Positions 25,423 to 34,973 are shown, counted from the first letter of the stretch. The stretch is 64,000 bases of DNA from Tetragenococcus halophilus subsp. halophilus DSM 20339 (GCF_003841405.1 NZ_PXYA01000001.1:868001-932000), one strand, 5' to 3'. Numbers and translations: made by a program. Notes: generated by a model from the sequence alone, not told the origin.

Positions 25423-27372
25423 ATGATTTTATTACAAGCCAACCAAATTGCACGCCAGTTTGGTGCAGATACTTTATTTGAAAACATTCACCTAGAAATC
25501 AGCAGTCGAGCACGTATTGGCCTTGTAGGACGTAACGGTGCCGGCAAGTCGACTTTGTTAAAGATTCTGGCTGGAATCGAGGCGCCTGATAAGGGAACCA
25601 TCGCTAAAAATAAAAATATTACATTAGGCTATTTAGCACAAGATACTGGTTTAGACTCTGATAAAACAGTGTGGGAAGAAATGCTAGAAGCTTTCTCAGA
25701 TGTAAGACAGACAGAAAAACGTATGCACGAATTAGAAGTAAAAATCAGTCAGATTTCTCCAGAAGATGAGAATTATGAAGCTGTTCTTAAGCAGTATGAT
25801 CAATTACAAGAAGAATTTATCGAAAAAAATGGTTACGGCTATGAAAATGAAATGCGCGCAGTTTTAAATGGTTTTCAATTCGATGAGTCTTTTTATGACA
25901 AAGCGATCCAAACCCTTTCTGGCGGACAAAAAACCCGTCTAGCTTTAGCTAAAATGCTTTTACAAAGCCCCGATATTTTAATTTTAGACGAACCGACCAA
26001 CCACTTGGATATTGAAACACTTAGTTGGCTTGAAGGTTACCTACAAAATTATCGCGGCGCCTTATTGATTGTTTCTCATGACCGTTATTTCTTAGACAAA
26101 GTCGTCACAGAAATCTATGAAATTAGTCGAAGTAAGATGCGTCACTACAAGGGAAACTATAGCCGTTATTTGGACTTAAAGAGTCAACAACTGGCCAGTG
26201 AGTGGAAAGCTTACGAAAAGCAGCAAGCTGAAATTAATAAATTAGAAGATTTTGTTGCTAAAAATATTGTTCGTGCCTCGACCACCAAACGAGCGCAGAG
26301 TCGGAGAAAGCAATTAGACAAAATGGAACGTATCGAACGACCACAAGGAAAAGAAAAATCAGCTCATTTTCTTTTTCAAATCACAAAAGCTTCAGGAAAC
26401 ATTGTCTTTCAACTAGAAGACGGTGCAATTGGCTATGATCAAAGCGTCGTTTCTGAACCTGTCAATTTAGATATCAAACGGCAAGATGCGATTGCTTTAG
26501 TAGGTCCTAATGGTATTGGAAAATCTACTTTATTAAAATCGATGATCGGCGAAATTCCCTTTATCAAAGGAGAAAAACGCTATGGAACTAATGTTTCGAT
26601 TGGATACTATGATCAAGGCCAAGCCGAGCTAAACCAGAACAAAACGATCTTACAAGAACTATGGGATGAACATCCTGCAACACCTGAAGTTGAAATTCGC
26701 AGAATGTTAGGTAGTTTTTTATTTTCTGGTGATGATGTCGATAAACCGATCTCTTTATTAAGTGGAGGCGAAAAAGCGCGTGTCGCTTTAGCAAAACTAG
26801 CGATGGATCAAAAAAACTTTTTAGTTTTAGACGAACCGACTAACCACTTAGACATAGATAATAAAGAAGTATTAGAAAATGCTTTGATTGATTATGAAGG
26901 TACCTTATTTTTCGTATCACATGATCGTTACTTTATTAATCGGCTTGCTACCAAGGTTGTCGAGCTTTCAGAAAATGGTTCTCGCCTTTATTTAGGAGAT
27001 TATGATTACTACTTAGAGAAAAAAGAGGAAGAAGAACAACTGGCTGAATACGAAAGAGAACAAAATGAAACAAGCCAAGAAAAAAAGACAACAACAAATA
27101 AGCAAAATTTTGTGCAGTCAAAAGAGCAACAAAAACAAATACGATCATTACAAAGAAAAGTGTCCCAAATTGAAGAAGAACTAAACACAGCAGATGAAAA
27201 AATCAGCCAGCTTAAAGAAGAAATGACGCTACCAGAAAATCTAGATGACCACGTGAAATTAACCGAACTAGACCAGTCTTTACAAAGTACGCAAAAACAA
27301 CAAGATGATCTTATGGAACAATGGGAACACTTAAGTCTACAATTAGAAGAATTAGAAACAAAAACTTCATAA
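25423..27372 (+). CDS. ABC-F ATPase (YdiF-like)
   Basis: A 649-aa soluble protein with two ABC ATPase domains: Walker A G-R-N-G-A-G-K-S-T (near residue 38) and G-P-N-G-I-G-K-S-T (near 364), each with an L-S-G-G signature and D-E-P-T-N-H-L-D Walker B. There are no membrane segments. A linker with T-K-R-A-Q-S-R-R-K and a C-terminal charged coiled-coil complete it. ABC-F proteins act on the ribosome. The position beside rex matches Bacillus ydiF. Not obviously an antibiotic-resistance member. Confidence 0.9.
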   Translation: MILLQANQIARQFGADTLFENIHLEISSRARIGLVGRNGAGKSTLLKILAGIEAPDKGTIAKNKNITLGYLAQDTGLDSDKTVWEEMLEAFSDVRQTEKRMHELEVKISQISPEDENYEAVLKQYDQLQEEFIEKNGYGYENEMRAVLNGFQFDESFYDKAIQTLSGGQKTRLALAKMLLQSPDILILDEPTNHLDIETLSWLEGYLQNYRGALLIVSHDRYFLDKVVTEIYEISRSKMRHYKGNYSRYLDLKSQQLASEWKAYEKQQAEINKLEDFVAKNIVRASTTKRAQSRRKQLDKMERIERPQGKEKSAHFLFQITKASGNIVFQLEDGAIGYDQSVVSEPVNLDIKRQDAIALVGPNGIGKSTLLKSMIGEIPFIKGEKRYGTNVSIGYYDQGQAELNQNKTILQELWDEHPATPEVEIRRMLGSFLFSGDDVDKPISLLSGGEKARVALAKLAMDQKNFLVLDEPTNHLDIDNKEVLENALIDYEGTLFFVSHDRYFINRLATKVVELSENGSRLYLGDYDYYLEKKEEEEQLAEYEREQNETSQEKKTTTNKQNFVQSKEQQKQIRSLQRKVSQIEEELNTADEKISQLKEEMTLPENLDDHVKLTELDQSLQSTQKQQDDLMEQWEHLSLQLEELETKTS

Positions 27373-27379
27373 AGCAAGG

Positions 27380-27424
27380 ATAAGCTTTTTCGATCAAATC
27401 AGTCGAGAAAGCTTATTTTTTTTA
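27380..27424 (+). terminator. Terminator of the ABC-F gene
   Basis: ATAAGCTTT-TCGA pairs with TCGA-AAAGCTTAT, followed by eight T residues. Confidence 0.8.
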
Positions 27425-27501
27425 TTTTAAATAAAAAAATTTTTGTATAATCGTCGGCTTTTTTGTATAATTAAAGTATTCTAATAGATGGAGTGATTTT
27501 T

Positions 27502-28614
27502 ATGAAAATCGGAATACCGAAAGAAATAAAAAATAATGAAAATCGAGTGGCTCTACCCCCTTCCGGCGTTTATGAACTGGTTCAAAGCGGGCACGAAGTT
27601 GCAGTGGAAACAAACGCAGGTTATGGTTCGGCTTTTAAAGATGAGGCCTATAAAAATGTAGGGGCGACAATCGTTGAAACTCCTGAAGAAGTTTGGGCAC
27701 AAGATATGGTAATGAAAGTTAAAGAACCATTGGAAGAAGAATATCAATATTTCCGCCAAGGACTCATTTTATTTACTTATCTACACTTAGCAGCAAATAA
27801 ACCAGTAGCTCAAGCACTACAAAAAGCTAATGTTACTTCAATTGCTTATGAAAATGTCCAATTAGACAATGGCACGCTACCTTTGCTTTCACCTATGAGT
27901 GAAATCGCTGGTCGGATGGCAGCCCAAATTGGTGCTGAATTTTTGGAAAGCCCTAAAGGTGGTAAAGGAATCGTCTTAGCGGGTGTACCGGGCGTGCGTA
28001 AAGGAAATGTTGTCATCATCGGTGGCGGCGTTGCTGGTACGAATGCCGCAAAAATCGCTTACGGACTGGGTGCCAATGTAACGATTTTAGATGTTAACAT
28101 CGATCGCTTGAAAGAATTAGATACCGAATTTAACGGAAAAATTCAAACCTTAATGTCTAACAGTTTCAATATTAGTCAACAAATAAAAACTGCTGATTTA
28201 GTTGTCGGAGCTGTCCTTTTGCCTGGACGTAAGGCGCCCACTTTAGTAACAAGAGATATGGTAAAAGATATGCCAGACCATTCTGTTGTTGTAGATATTG
28301 CGATTGACCAAGGCGGCATTTTCGAAACGGAAACAAGAACAACTACCCACGATGACCCGACTTACACTGAAGAAGGTGTCACTCACTACGCAGTTGCTAA
28401 TATGCCTGGAGCTGTAGCGCAAACAGCTACTATCGCCTTGAGCAACTCTACCCTACCTTTTGCTAAAAAGCTAGTTGCAGCGCCAATTGAAGAAGTACTA
28501 CAAAATGAAGCTGCATTATACCGTGGCGTGAATACCTATAAAGGTCAACTGGTACATCCAGCCGTCGCTGAAGATTTAGCAATTGAACATACACCATTAA
28601 AGAATTTATTATAA
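27502..28614 (+). CDS. ald: Alanine dehydrogenase
   Basis: About 370 aa. It opens with [16 protein letters not shown] and has M-K-V-K-E-P, the E-N-V-Q-L segment, the NAD-binding [10 protein letters not shown], and D-I-A-I-D-Q-G-G, all typical of Ald. It interconverts L-alanine with pyruvate, ammonia and NADH. The ATG at 27502 lies nine bases after TGGAG; a GTG three codons upstream overlaps that site. Single gene. Confidence 0.95.
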   Translation: MKIGIPKEIKNNENRVALPPSGVYELVQSGHEVAVETNAGYGSAFKDEAYKNVGATIVETPEEVWAQDMVMKVKEPLEEEYQYFRQGLILFTYLHLAANKPVAQALQKANVTSIAYENVQLDNGTLPLLSPMSEIAGRMAAQIGAEFLESPKGGKGIVLAGVPGVRKGNVVIIGGGVAGTNAAKIAYGLGANVTILDVNIDRLKELDTEFNGKIQTLMSNSFNISQQIKTADLVVGAVLLPGRKAPTLVTRDMVKDMPDHSVVVDIAIDQGGIFETETRTTTHDDPTYTEEGVTHYAVANMPGAVAQTATIALSNSTLPFAKKLVAAPIEEVLQNEAALYRGVNTYKGQLVHPAVAEDLAIEHTPLKNLL

Positions 28615-28622
28615 ATACTTCG

Positions 28623-28847
28623 GACACTACGGTCGCCCTAGTACTGTTCATCACTTCGCTTACACTTCGATCTCATCAAGGTCTAAGCAACAAGTTACTA
28701 AGGTCTTGAAGGAGCTACTCTCAACTCCCCTTGGTCGCTGAATCGTAGTGATTCGAAGATAGAAGACACTACGCCTCGCTTTCGCTCGCCCTAGTACTGT
28801 TCATTATCTACTCTCAGCTTCCTTTGGTCGCTGAATCGTAGTGATTC
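28623..28847. repeat. Duplicated intergenic repeat block
   Basis: Two sequence blocks occur twice in the same order. Block one (GACACTACG...CGCCCTAGTACTGTTCAT) is at 28623-28651 and, with an 11-base insertion, at 28765-28804. Block two, about 40 bp ending in TCGCTGAATCGTAGTGATTC, is at 28715-28754 and 28808-28847. Base composition is richer in G and C than the surrounding gap sequences. No coding frame or known RNA fold is recognised. Confidence 0.75.
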
Positions 28848-28856
28848 ACAGCAAAA

Positions 28857-28888
28857 AGAGGACAGCAAAAAGTTGTCCTCTTTTTTTT
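28857..28888 (+). terminator. Terminator after the ald/repeat region
   Basis: AGAGGACA pairs with TGTCCTCT, followed by eight T residues. Confidence 0.8.
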
Positions 28889-28920
28889 ATTTCAATATAG
28901 TATAAAAAGTTATCACAAAC

Positions 28921-29301
28921 TCAATTTGTCGTTAGTTCGATTAAATTTCCTTCGGGATCTTGAATAACAGCTTCATAGTAACCATCTCCTGTGGTTCGTG
29001 GTCCATTTAAAAGTGGATAGCCATCTTTGACAAATCTTTCAGCAAAATCATCCACTGCGCTTTTATCACCTACTGCAAGTGCAATATGTGAATAGCCTAA
29101 ACTATCTGCTACACGATTTGATAAGTGCTGCTTTGTTGTTAACTCAATTCGACTACCCTCTTCAAAAGTTAAAAAATAAGAACGAAAGTCCGTTTTTTGA
29201 TTATGGTATAGTTCCGTACTGCCAACATTAAAATATTTCTGATAAAATGCTTTCATTTTTTCAATATCTTCTACCCAAATAGCGATATGCTCTACTTTCA
29301 T
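28921..29301 (-). CDS. VOC-family (glyoxalase-like) protein
   Basis: A 126-aa protein with the paired beta-alpha-beta-beta-beta modules. Likely metal ligands are H in V-E-H-I-A-I, E in R-I-E-L-T, H in Y-S-H-I-A-L and E in L-I-E-L-T. The motif Q-D-P-E-G-N-L-I-E-L is typical of YaeR/fosfomycin-type VOC enzymes. The substrate cannot be named. Monocistronic, GGGGAGA site. Confidence 0.8.
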   Translation of the reverse strand: MKVEHIAIWVEDIEKMKAFYQKYFNVGSTELYHNQKTDFRSYFLTFEEGSRIELTTKQHLSNRVADSLGYSHIALAVGDKSAVDDFAERFVKDGYPLLNGPRTTGDGYYEAVIQDPEGNLIELTTN

Positions 29302-29539
29302 GCAACTTCTCCCCTTTTTTCATCAAAATAAAAATATATTAACCTGCTTTTATCTTACCAGAGTTTAGCTCCTTTAGATAATATAAATACTATTTTTAAT
29401 TTTTACCTTTTGTATCATTTCTTTTACTAGCGACTGAGCTCTAAATATTATCAGCAAAATTAGAAAATATGTTATGATAATACTATATAAAAATTAGTAA
29501 AAAATTACATAAAATATGATTGGCAAAGGAAGGATAAGC

Positions 29540-30535
29540 ATGGAAGATTTTTTAGCTTTTGAAGTCACACAAACAGAAAATGTATTTTCACGTGGGATTG
29601 TCAAAAAACAAAATGAAAAATTAAAGAAAGATTATGTTCGCGTTCAAGTAGAGTTTTCTGATATTAATTACAAAGACGCTCTTGCAGCTAGCAAAAATGG
29701 TGGCGTTGTTACAGATTATCCCAAAATTGCCGGGATTGATCTAGCCGGAACCATTCTTGAAACGAATTCCGAAAACTGGGATATTGGTCAAAAAGTTTTG
29801 GTCACAGGTTACGGTCTAGGAACAGATTTAGACGGTGGCTTTAGCCAAATTCAAGATGTACCCGCTGAGTGGTTAGTCGAAATCCCCGAAAAATTAAATA
29901 GTAAAGAAGCGATGGTGTTTGGCACAGCCGGCTTTACAGCAGCTTTAGCAGTCCAAGCTGTAGATCAAGAAATTAACGCAAAAGATGCCCCTATACTTGT
30001 AACCGGAGCAACAGGCGGCGTCTCCAGTACCGCAATTTCACTTTTACAGCAATTAGGTTATAGTAATATCACAGCTCTTTCATCGAAAAAAACACAGACC
30101 GATTGGTTAACAAATCTTGGAGCTAGGGCTATTAATACGCCAGAAGAAATCCTACCAGAAAAGAAACGTCCTTTAGCTAAGCAAAAATTTGCAGCTATCA
30201 TTGATACAGTAGGTGGCGATATCTTAGCAAGCCTGCTTCCTCTTATCCAATACAATGGTTGTGCTGTTCTTTGCGGAAACGCTAGCGGTATAGCTTTGAA
30301 AACAACTGTTCTACCCTTTATCTTACGTAGTATCAAGATGATTGGCATCGATTCTGTTTATGTGGAAATGGAAAAAAGAAAGCAAGTTTGGCAATTTTTA
30401 GCTGAAAATAAAAACGTGTTAGAAAAACAGACTTATCACGAAGTTGCTTTAACCGACTTGGATGAAACAATCGAATCCTTACTAAATGGTAGCCATATAG
30501 GTCGTACCATTGTCGATATAGGAGGAAAGAAATGA
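29540..30535 (+). CDS. YhdH/YhfP-type quinone oxidoreductase (zinc-free MDR)
   Basis: About 331 aa. It is a medium-chain reductase without structural zinc cysteines, with N-Y-K-D-A-L-A, G-I-D-L-A-G-T, T-G-A-T-G-G-V-S-S-T-A-I and a C-terminal G-R-T-I-V-D. The YhdH/AcuI subfamily reduces acryloyl-CoA or quinones with NADPH. The ATG at 29540 lies behind AAGGAAGGA. It overlaps coaB by four bases (ATGA), so the two are co-translated although functionally unrelated. Confidence 0.8.
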   Translation: MEDFLAFEVTQTENVFSRGIVKKQNEKLKKDYVRVQVEFSDINYKDALAASKNGGVVTDYPKIAGIDLAGTILETNSENWDIGQKVLVTGYGLGTDLDGGFSQIQDVPAEWLVEIPEKLNSKEAMVFGTAGFTAALAVQAVDQEINAKDAPILVTGATGGVSSTAISLLQQLGYSNITALSSKKTQTDWLTNLGARAINTPEEILPEKKRPLAKQKFAAIIDTVGGDILASLLPLIQYNGCAVLCGNASGIALKTTVLPFILRSIKMIGIDSVYVEMEKRKQVWQFLAENKNVLEKQTYHEVALTDLDETIESLLNGSHIGRTIVDIGGKK

Positions 30536-31278
30536 GAGTATTAATTACAGCTGGCGGCACTTCAGAAAAAATCGATGATGTGCGCTCCATTACAAATCAT
30601 TCTACCGGGCGATTAGGTTGTTTTTTAGCAGAAGAATTTTTAAAAAATCAAATCACTGTCGATTATGTCACCACAACACAGGCCAAACATCCAACAGAAA
30701 ATCAACAGCTAAATCTTTATGAAATTGCAGGAACGCAGGATTTAGCCGATCAATTACAAGAATTGTTGCAGAAATTTTCTTATGATGCCGTTATTCACAG
30801 TATGGCAGTTAGCGATTTTGCACCTAGCCAAAGCTACTCCCAAGAAGCCTTTTTAGAGGCAATCAATCAGCTATTTCAAGAAAAAAATGGACCTTTAGAC
30901 AAAGATGATCTTGCATCTTTAAGTCTAGGAGAAAAAACGAATGAAAATAAAATTTCTTCTAATACTGATCAGCTCTATTTGGTTTTGCAAAAAACGCCTA
31001 AAGTTATCCAAAAAATTAAAAAGATCCAAGCTGGAACACTACTGATTGGGTTTAAATTACTCGTCGATGTTTCTAAACAAACATTACTGACAACAGCCAA
31101 ACAAAGCCTTGCAGCTAGCCAAGCAGATTATATTTTAGCTAACGATCTAGCAAAAATTAAGAATAACCAACATCCGGGCTACCTTATTAATAAAGATGGA
31201 GAAATCGTTGGAGAAGAACAAAATAAAGAAGGAATTGCACAACTAATCGCACAAACAGTGATGAAACATCATCGTTAA
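30532..31278 (+). CDS. coaB: Phosphopantothenate--cysteine ligase
   Basis: A 248-aa monofunctional ligase of the streptococcal/enterococcal type. It has I-T-A-G-G-T-S-E-K-I-D-D-V-R-x-I-T-N-H-S-T-G at the N-terminus, A-V-S-D-F in the middle, and K-T-P-K-V-I and A-N-D-L-A near the end. It joins cysteine to 4'-phosphopantothenate in coenzyme A synthesis. coaC follows after 19 bases, so the usual bifunctional CoaBC is split. Confidence 0.9.
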   Translation: MRVLITAGGTSEKIDDVRSITNHSTGRLGCFLAEEFLKNQITVDYVTTTQAKHPTENQQLNLYEIAGTQDLADQLQELLQKFSYDAVIHSMAVSDFAPSQSYSQEAFLEAINQLFQEKNGPLDKDDLASLSLGEKTNENKISSNTDQLYLVLQKTPKVIQKIKKIQAGTLLIGFKLLVDVSKQTLLTTAKQSLAASQADYILANDLAKIKNNQHPGYLINKDGEIVGEEQNKEGIAQLIAQTVMKHHR

Positions 31279-31297
31279 TTTTATAGGAGGCAAAAAA

Positions 31298-31852
31298 ATG
31301 GGAAAACATATTCTATTAGCAGTTACTGGCAGTATCTCTGCTTATAAATCAGCTGATATTGCAAACGAATTAACAAAAAAAGGCTATACAGTAGATGTCC
31401 TGATGTCAAAAAGCAGTCTGGAATTTATTACGCCGCTGACCTTACAGTCTTTAACAAAACGCAGAGTACATACTGACGTTATGGATGAACCGAATCCTAG
31501 TAAGATTAACCATATCGAATTGACCAAGCCAGCTGATTTGTTTTTAGTTGCTCCCGCAACGGCTAATATTATAGGGAAATTAGCAAATGGTATTGCCGAT
31601 GACTTAATCAGTACCCTAGCCCTTGCTTTGCCTAGTGATCGAGCAAAATTAATCGCTCCGGCAATGAACACTAATATGTACGATCATCCTATCGTCCAAA
31701 GAAATTTACAAACATTAAAAGAAATTGGTTATAAAGAAATTCAACCACGTGAATCATTGTTAGCTTGCGGTGACTTTGGTTCTGGTGCATTAGCTACCGC
31801 TGATACAATTATAGAAAAAGTGGTGAATACACTTGAGGGCGAGGAGGCTTAA
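31298..31852 (+). CDS. coaC: Phosphopantothenoylcysteine decarboxylase
   Basis: A 184-aa HFCD flavoprotein. It has V-T-G-S-I-S-A-Y-K-S, the catalytic H in I-N-H-I-E-L, the P-A-M-N-T-N-M motif and the substrate-lid cysteine in L-A-C-G-D. It decarboxylates phosphopantothenoylcysteine with FMN. Middle gene of a CoA operon. Confidence 0.92.
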   Translation: MGKHILLAVTGSISAYKSADIANELTKKGYTVDVLMSKSSLEFITPLTLQSLTKRRVHTDVMDEPNPSKINHIELTKPADLFLVAPATANIIGKLANGIADDLISTLALALPSDRAKLIAPAMNTNMYDHPIVQRNLQTLKEIGYKEIQPRESLLACGDFGSGALATADTIIEKVVNTLEGEEA

Positions 31853-31858
31853 GACCCT

Positions 31859-32497
31859 ATGCAGCAAAAACAAAAGACTTTTCGGCTAGTTTTAACCGCA
31901 TTCTTCCTAGCGATTTTGTTATTACTAGCCACCGTTCCTTTTCTTGGCTTCATTCCTATTGGACCTATCAACGCGACGACCTTACATATCCCTGTAATTA
32001 TCGCTTCGATCGTTTTAGGCCCACGCTTAGGAGCTTTCTTAGGAGCTAGTTTCGGTTTAATTAGTATGATTCGTTCGACAATTATTGTAACCCCGATGTC
32101 TTTTATCTTCTCTCCTTTTATTGCTCCTTTTGGTGAAAGCGGATATGGCAGTTGGAAAGCATTATTGATCACATTTATTCCACGAATCTTAATCGGCATC
32201 GTCCCTTATTATTTCTACCGTTGGTTTGAAAAGCGAATGAAAAATCGTAAAGCAGGCTTAGGACTTTTCATCGCTGGCTTATTAGGCGGCATTGTAAATA
32301 CCGTTGTTGTAATGAATATGGTTTACTTTCTGTTTCAAACAGAATACGCACAAATCATCGGCGAAGCAGGGAATGCTGTTTACGTCGCTATCCTTTCGAT
32401 CATTTTTGCTCAAGGTGTTCCAGAAGCCATAGTCGCAGGGCTCGCCACAGCAGGTGTCGCCGCCGTGCTGTTGCGGTTTTTGGACAAGCGGACATAA
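31859..32497 (+). CDS. panT: ECF transporter S component, pantothenate-type
   Basis: A 212-aa integral membrane protein with about six hydrophobic segments. It has P-I-G-P-I-N-A-T-T-L-H-I-P-V-I near the start and G-A-S-F-G-L-I-S-M-I-R-S, the typical S-component pattern. Position directly after coaB-coaC (7 bases after coaC) supports pantothenate as the vitamin captured for an ECF energising module encoded elsewhere. Confidence 0.8.
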   Translation: MQQKQKTFRLVLTAFFLAILLLLATVPFLGFIPIGPINATTLHIPVIIASIVLGPRLGAFLGASFGLISMIRSTIIVTPMSFIFSPFIAPFGESGYGSWKALLITFIPRILIGIVPYYFYRWFEKRMKNRKAGLGLFIAGLLGGIVNTVVVMNMVYFLFQTEYAQIIGEAGNAVYVAILSIIFAQGVPEAIVAGLATAGVAAVLLRFLDKRT

Positions 32498-32519
32498 ATG
32501 CCTTTTACTTAATTATATT

Positions 32520-32559
32520 AAGAGTAGCAGTTAGATATGGTCTAACTGCTGCTCTTTTT
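32520..32559 (+). terminator. Terminator of the coaBC-panT operon
   Basis: AGCAGTTAGA pairs with TCTAACTGCT around a four-base loop, followed by five T residues. Confidence 0.85.
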
Positions 32560-32627
32560 ACCGAAATCTATAAATTGTTTTACTGCTTCTTGCAAATCGT
32601 CAATAAATGCCTCAAGTTCATCAAAAC
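32542..32627 (-). pseudogene. C-terminal remnant of an unknown gene
   Basis: Directly after the aldolase stop, the minus strand carries about 28 open codons that read as a well-behaved helix (S-F-D-E-L-E-A-F-I-D-D-L-Q-E-A-V-K-Q-F-I). It ends at a TAG inside the panT terminator stem. There is no start codon or ribosome site. The aldolase gene lies immediately upstream, as if a former gene had been truncated when the sugar block was inserted. The family is not recognised. Confidence 0.4.
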
Positions 32628-32630
32628 TAA

Positions 32631-33506
32631 TTAATTGTTAAAAACTCTCATCGCTTCTTTAACATTTTCTTTCATCACGTCAATTGCCACTGTTGAAATT
32701 TCATCAAAAAATGGCATCTCATGATTATCTTCTATATATTCTTTTACAGCTTGTCCACCTGCTTTGTTCATATAAGTAAAATAATTAATTTTTGTAATAC
32801 CTCTTTCAATAGCTAATTTATAATTTTCAGCCGAGACACCAGAACCTCCGTGCATAACAAGAGGAATATCTACTTTATTTACTACCTCAGAAATTACATC
32901 CATATTTAAATTAGGTTTTTTGACATACACGCCATGTACAGTTCCAAATGCTATGGCTAAAAAGTCTACACCTGTTTCATCTACAAACTTTTTAGCTAAA
33001 CCCGCATCTGTATAAAAATTATTGTCAATGTTATCTTTTTCTGCATAAGAAACACGTCCTTCATCTGTCCCTTCACCGCCAAATTCCGAAGTAAAAATGT
33101 GTCCTAACTCGGCTTCAACAGAAACTCCCGCCGCATGAGCAATTTTGACCATTTCCTTTGTTTCCGTTAAATTTGTTTCAAAATCCTTATCTGAAGCGTC
33201 ATACATAATCGAAGTAACCCCTTCTCTAATGGCATGCACACATATATCAAAAGAAGAACCGTGGTCTAAATGAACAGCTACGGGTACTTTCGCTTTTTTT
33301 GCGTAATGTAGCATAATAGGTATAATATCTGGTAAACTAATCAGTTTTTCGTGCACTTGCGCGTGTGCTAGAATCACCGGACAGTCTAATTCTTCAGCTG
33401 CCTCAATGATGGCACGTATATTCTCCAAGGTGGGAACATTAAAAGCTCCTACCGCTTTTTTGTTCTTCTTTGCTTCCGCCAAAAGTTCTTTCATATTCAC
33501 TAGCAT
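32631..33506 (-). CDS. Class II ketose-bisphosphate aldolase (GatY/FbaA-like)
   Basis: A 291-aa class II aldolase. Zinc ligands appear in H-L-D-H-G-S, F-G-T-V-H-G and V-M-H-G-G-S-G, with D-A-S in Y-D-A-S-D-K-D-F. It reversibly cleaves fructose- or tagatose-1,6-bisphosphate into two trioses. Presence beside a zinc dehydrogenase and PTS genes points to a tagatose-bisphosphate or related role rather than glycolytic Fba. The start ATG follows TTGGAGG. It appears to be the last gene of a two-gene unit with the dehydrogenase. Confidence 0.85.
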   Translation of the reverse strand: MLVNMKELLAEAKKNKKAVGAFNVPTLENIRAIIEAAEELDCPVILAHAQVHEKLISLPDIIPIMLHYAKKAKVPVAVHLDHGSSFDICVHAIREGVTSIMYDASDKDFETNLTETKEMVKIAHAAGVSVEAELGHIFTSEFGGEGTDEGRVSYAEKDNIDNNFYTDAGLAKKFVDETGVDFLAIAFGTVHGVYVKKPNLNMDVISEVVNKVDIPLVMHGGSGVSAENYKLAIERGITKINYFTYMNKAGGQAVKEYIEDNHEMPFFDEISTVAIDVMKENVKEAMRVFNN

Positions 33507-33569
33507 ATAATAGCACCTCCAAATTTAGATTGAATACTTGATGAGATTGTATATTTTCTTCTACATTAA

Positions 33570-34622
33570 TTACGTCATTTGCACAATAACACGATAATTA
33601 TTAGGGTCAATTGCTTTTTGTATTGCTTCTTCAATTTCATCTAATTCGTATGTTCCATATATAAATGGTTTGACACCGATCACTCTTTCATTTAATAACT
33701 TCATAGCGGTAATAAAGTCACGAGTGTTAGAATTGGCACTTCCCATCAGTTTAGTCATCCTTTTGTGAATACGATTAGGACTAATTGAAATAGGAGTATC
33801 TGGATGATAAGAACTATACAAAACAACTCGACCATAAAGAGAACTCATTTGAACAGCTTCTTCTGCCAGTTTTGAAATCCCGACTGTGCTTAAAACAACA
33901 TCGGCACCCTTTCCATCTGTTAATTCTAACGATTGGTCGATCGCATCTTCAAAATCAGGTTTTATGAACTCTTCAAAGCCAAGAGTCTTCATTAAATCAA
34001 TTCTACTTTGATTAGGTTCACTAATAATCACTCGTGCGCCTTTATTTCTGGCTAATACCGCATGAAACGCCCTCATAATTCCGGCCCCAATAACGATTAC
34101 CGTTTCCCCCAATTGTATGTCAGCAATTTCAATACTGTGTACAACACAAGACAAAGGCTCTGTCAAAGCTGCTTCTTGATAACTCAAATCCCCTTCAATT
34201 TTAAATATTTTACTGATAGGAACAGCCAAATACTGAGACAGGCCTCCCATTCCTCTTATATCCAAGCCTCCAACGAAACTTTCATAACTGAAATTTTCAC
34301 AATTACCTTCTTCACCGATTCTACATTTTTCACATTCCTCACAAGAGGTTAGAAGACCAACAACCACATTGTCTCCAGCATCCCATAGTGTTTTATCAAT
34401 ATCCGAGCCTATTTCTACAATTATTCCTGCCTGCTCGTGTCCGCCGATAAATGGAAAGTCTACCTTATTAATCCCTTGATAAACTCTCTGTTCCCATGTA
34501 CATAAAGCACATGTTTTTAATTTAACTAGAACCTCATTCGATTTTGGTTTAGGCTTTTTAATATTTTGTAATTCAATTTTCTCTTTCCCGGTGAATACCG
34601 CTGCTTTACATGTATTTTCCAT
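33570..34622 (-). CDS. Zinc-dependent medium-chain dehydrogenase
   Basis: A 350-aa MDR protein. The catalytic zinc site includes C-A-L-C-T and G-G-H-E-Q-A-G. Structural zinc cysteines are in C-E-E-C-E-K-C-R-I-G-E-E-G-N-C. The Rossmann motif reads V-I-G-A-G-I-M-R-A-F: the third glycine of GxGxxG is an arginine (AGG where GGG is expected), which may weaken cofactor binding. Likely polyol or sugar-phosphate dehydrogenase. Operon with the aldolase 63 bases downstream. The 350-base gap upstream (34623-34973) contains only the levR terminator and AT-rich DNA in which I see no clear promoter. Confidence 0.8.
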   Translation of the reverse strand: MENTCKAAVFTGKEKIELQNIKKPKPKSNEVLVKLKTCALCTWEQRVYQGINKVDFPFIGGHEQAGIIVEIGSDIDKTLWDAGDNVVVGLLTSCEECEKCRIGEEGNCENFSYESFVGGLDIRGMGGLSQYLAVPISKIFKIEGDLSYQEAALTEPLSCVVHSIEIADIQLGETVIVIGAGIMRAFHAVLARNKGARVIISEPNQSRIDLMKTLGFEEFIKPDFEDAIDQSLELTDGKGADVVLSTVGISKLAEEAVQMSSLYGRVVLYSSYHPDTPISISPNRIHKRMTKLMGSANSNTRDFITAMKLLNERVIGVKPFIYGTYELDEIEEAIQKAIDPNNYRVIVQMT

Positions 34623-34893
34623 TATTTCCTCTCCTCATAAAAAATTACCTAGCTAGTTTTAACTATCAAATAAAAATTAATACTATAAAATACTGGTTTC
34701 ACAACAAATATGTTTTCAACATCAATAAAAACTTGCCCTCCTTCCTTTTACAACATCCAAACTTAATCTTTACGTCGAAAAGTAACTCTATTTAAAGATT
34801 ATTAACCGTTATAAATTACTATCTTCTTTCTACTAAAAATAGCAAACATTTCTTTCTTCGTTTATTGAATTACTAGCAATATTTATACCAATT

Positions 34894-34945
34894 AAAAAAG
34901 CCTAATAAGACAGTAATTAGCTTGACTATCATATTAAGGCTTTCT
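34894..34945 (-). terminator. Terminator of the levR-like gene
   Basis: AAAGCCTTAATAT on minus pairs with TTATTAGGCTTT and ends in a T run. It separates the regulator from the dehydrogenase-aldolase pair. Confidence 0.75.
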
Positions 34946-34973
34946 TAGTGTGTTATTCTACATTTGAAACGTG

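Noticed and set aside
27009-27377. 122-residue serine/cysteine-rich minus-strand frame
   Set aside because: Antisense shadow of the charged C-terminal coiled-coil of the ABC-F gene; no ribosome site.
28615-28856. 6S or other known housekeeping RNA
   Set aside because: The duplicated blocks do not give the long rod fold of 6S RNA, nor tmRNA or RNase P core motifs.
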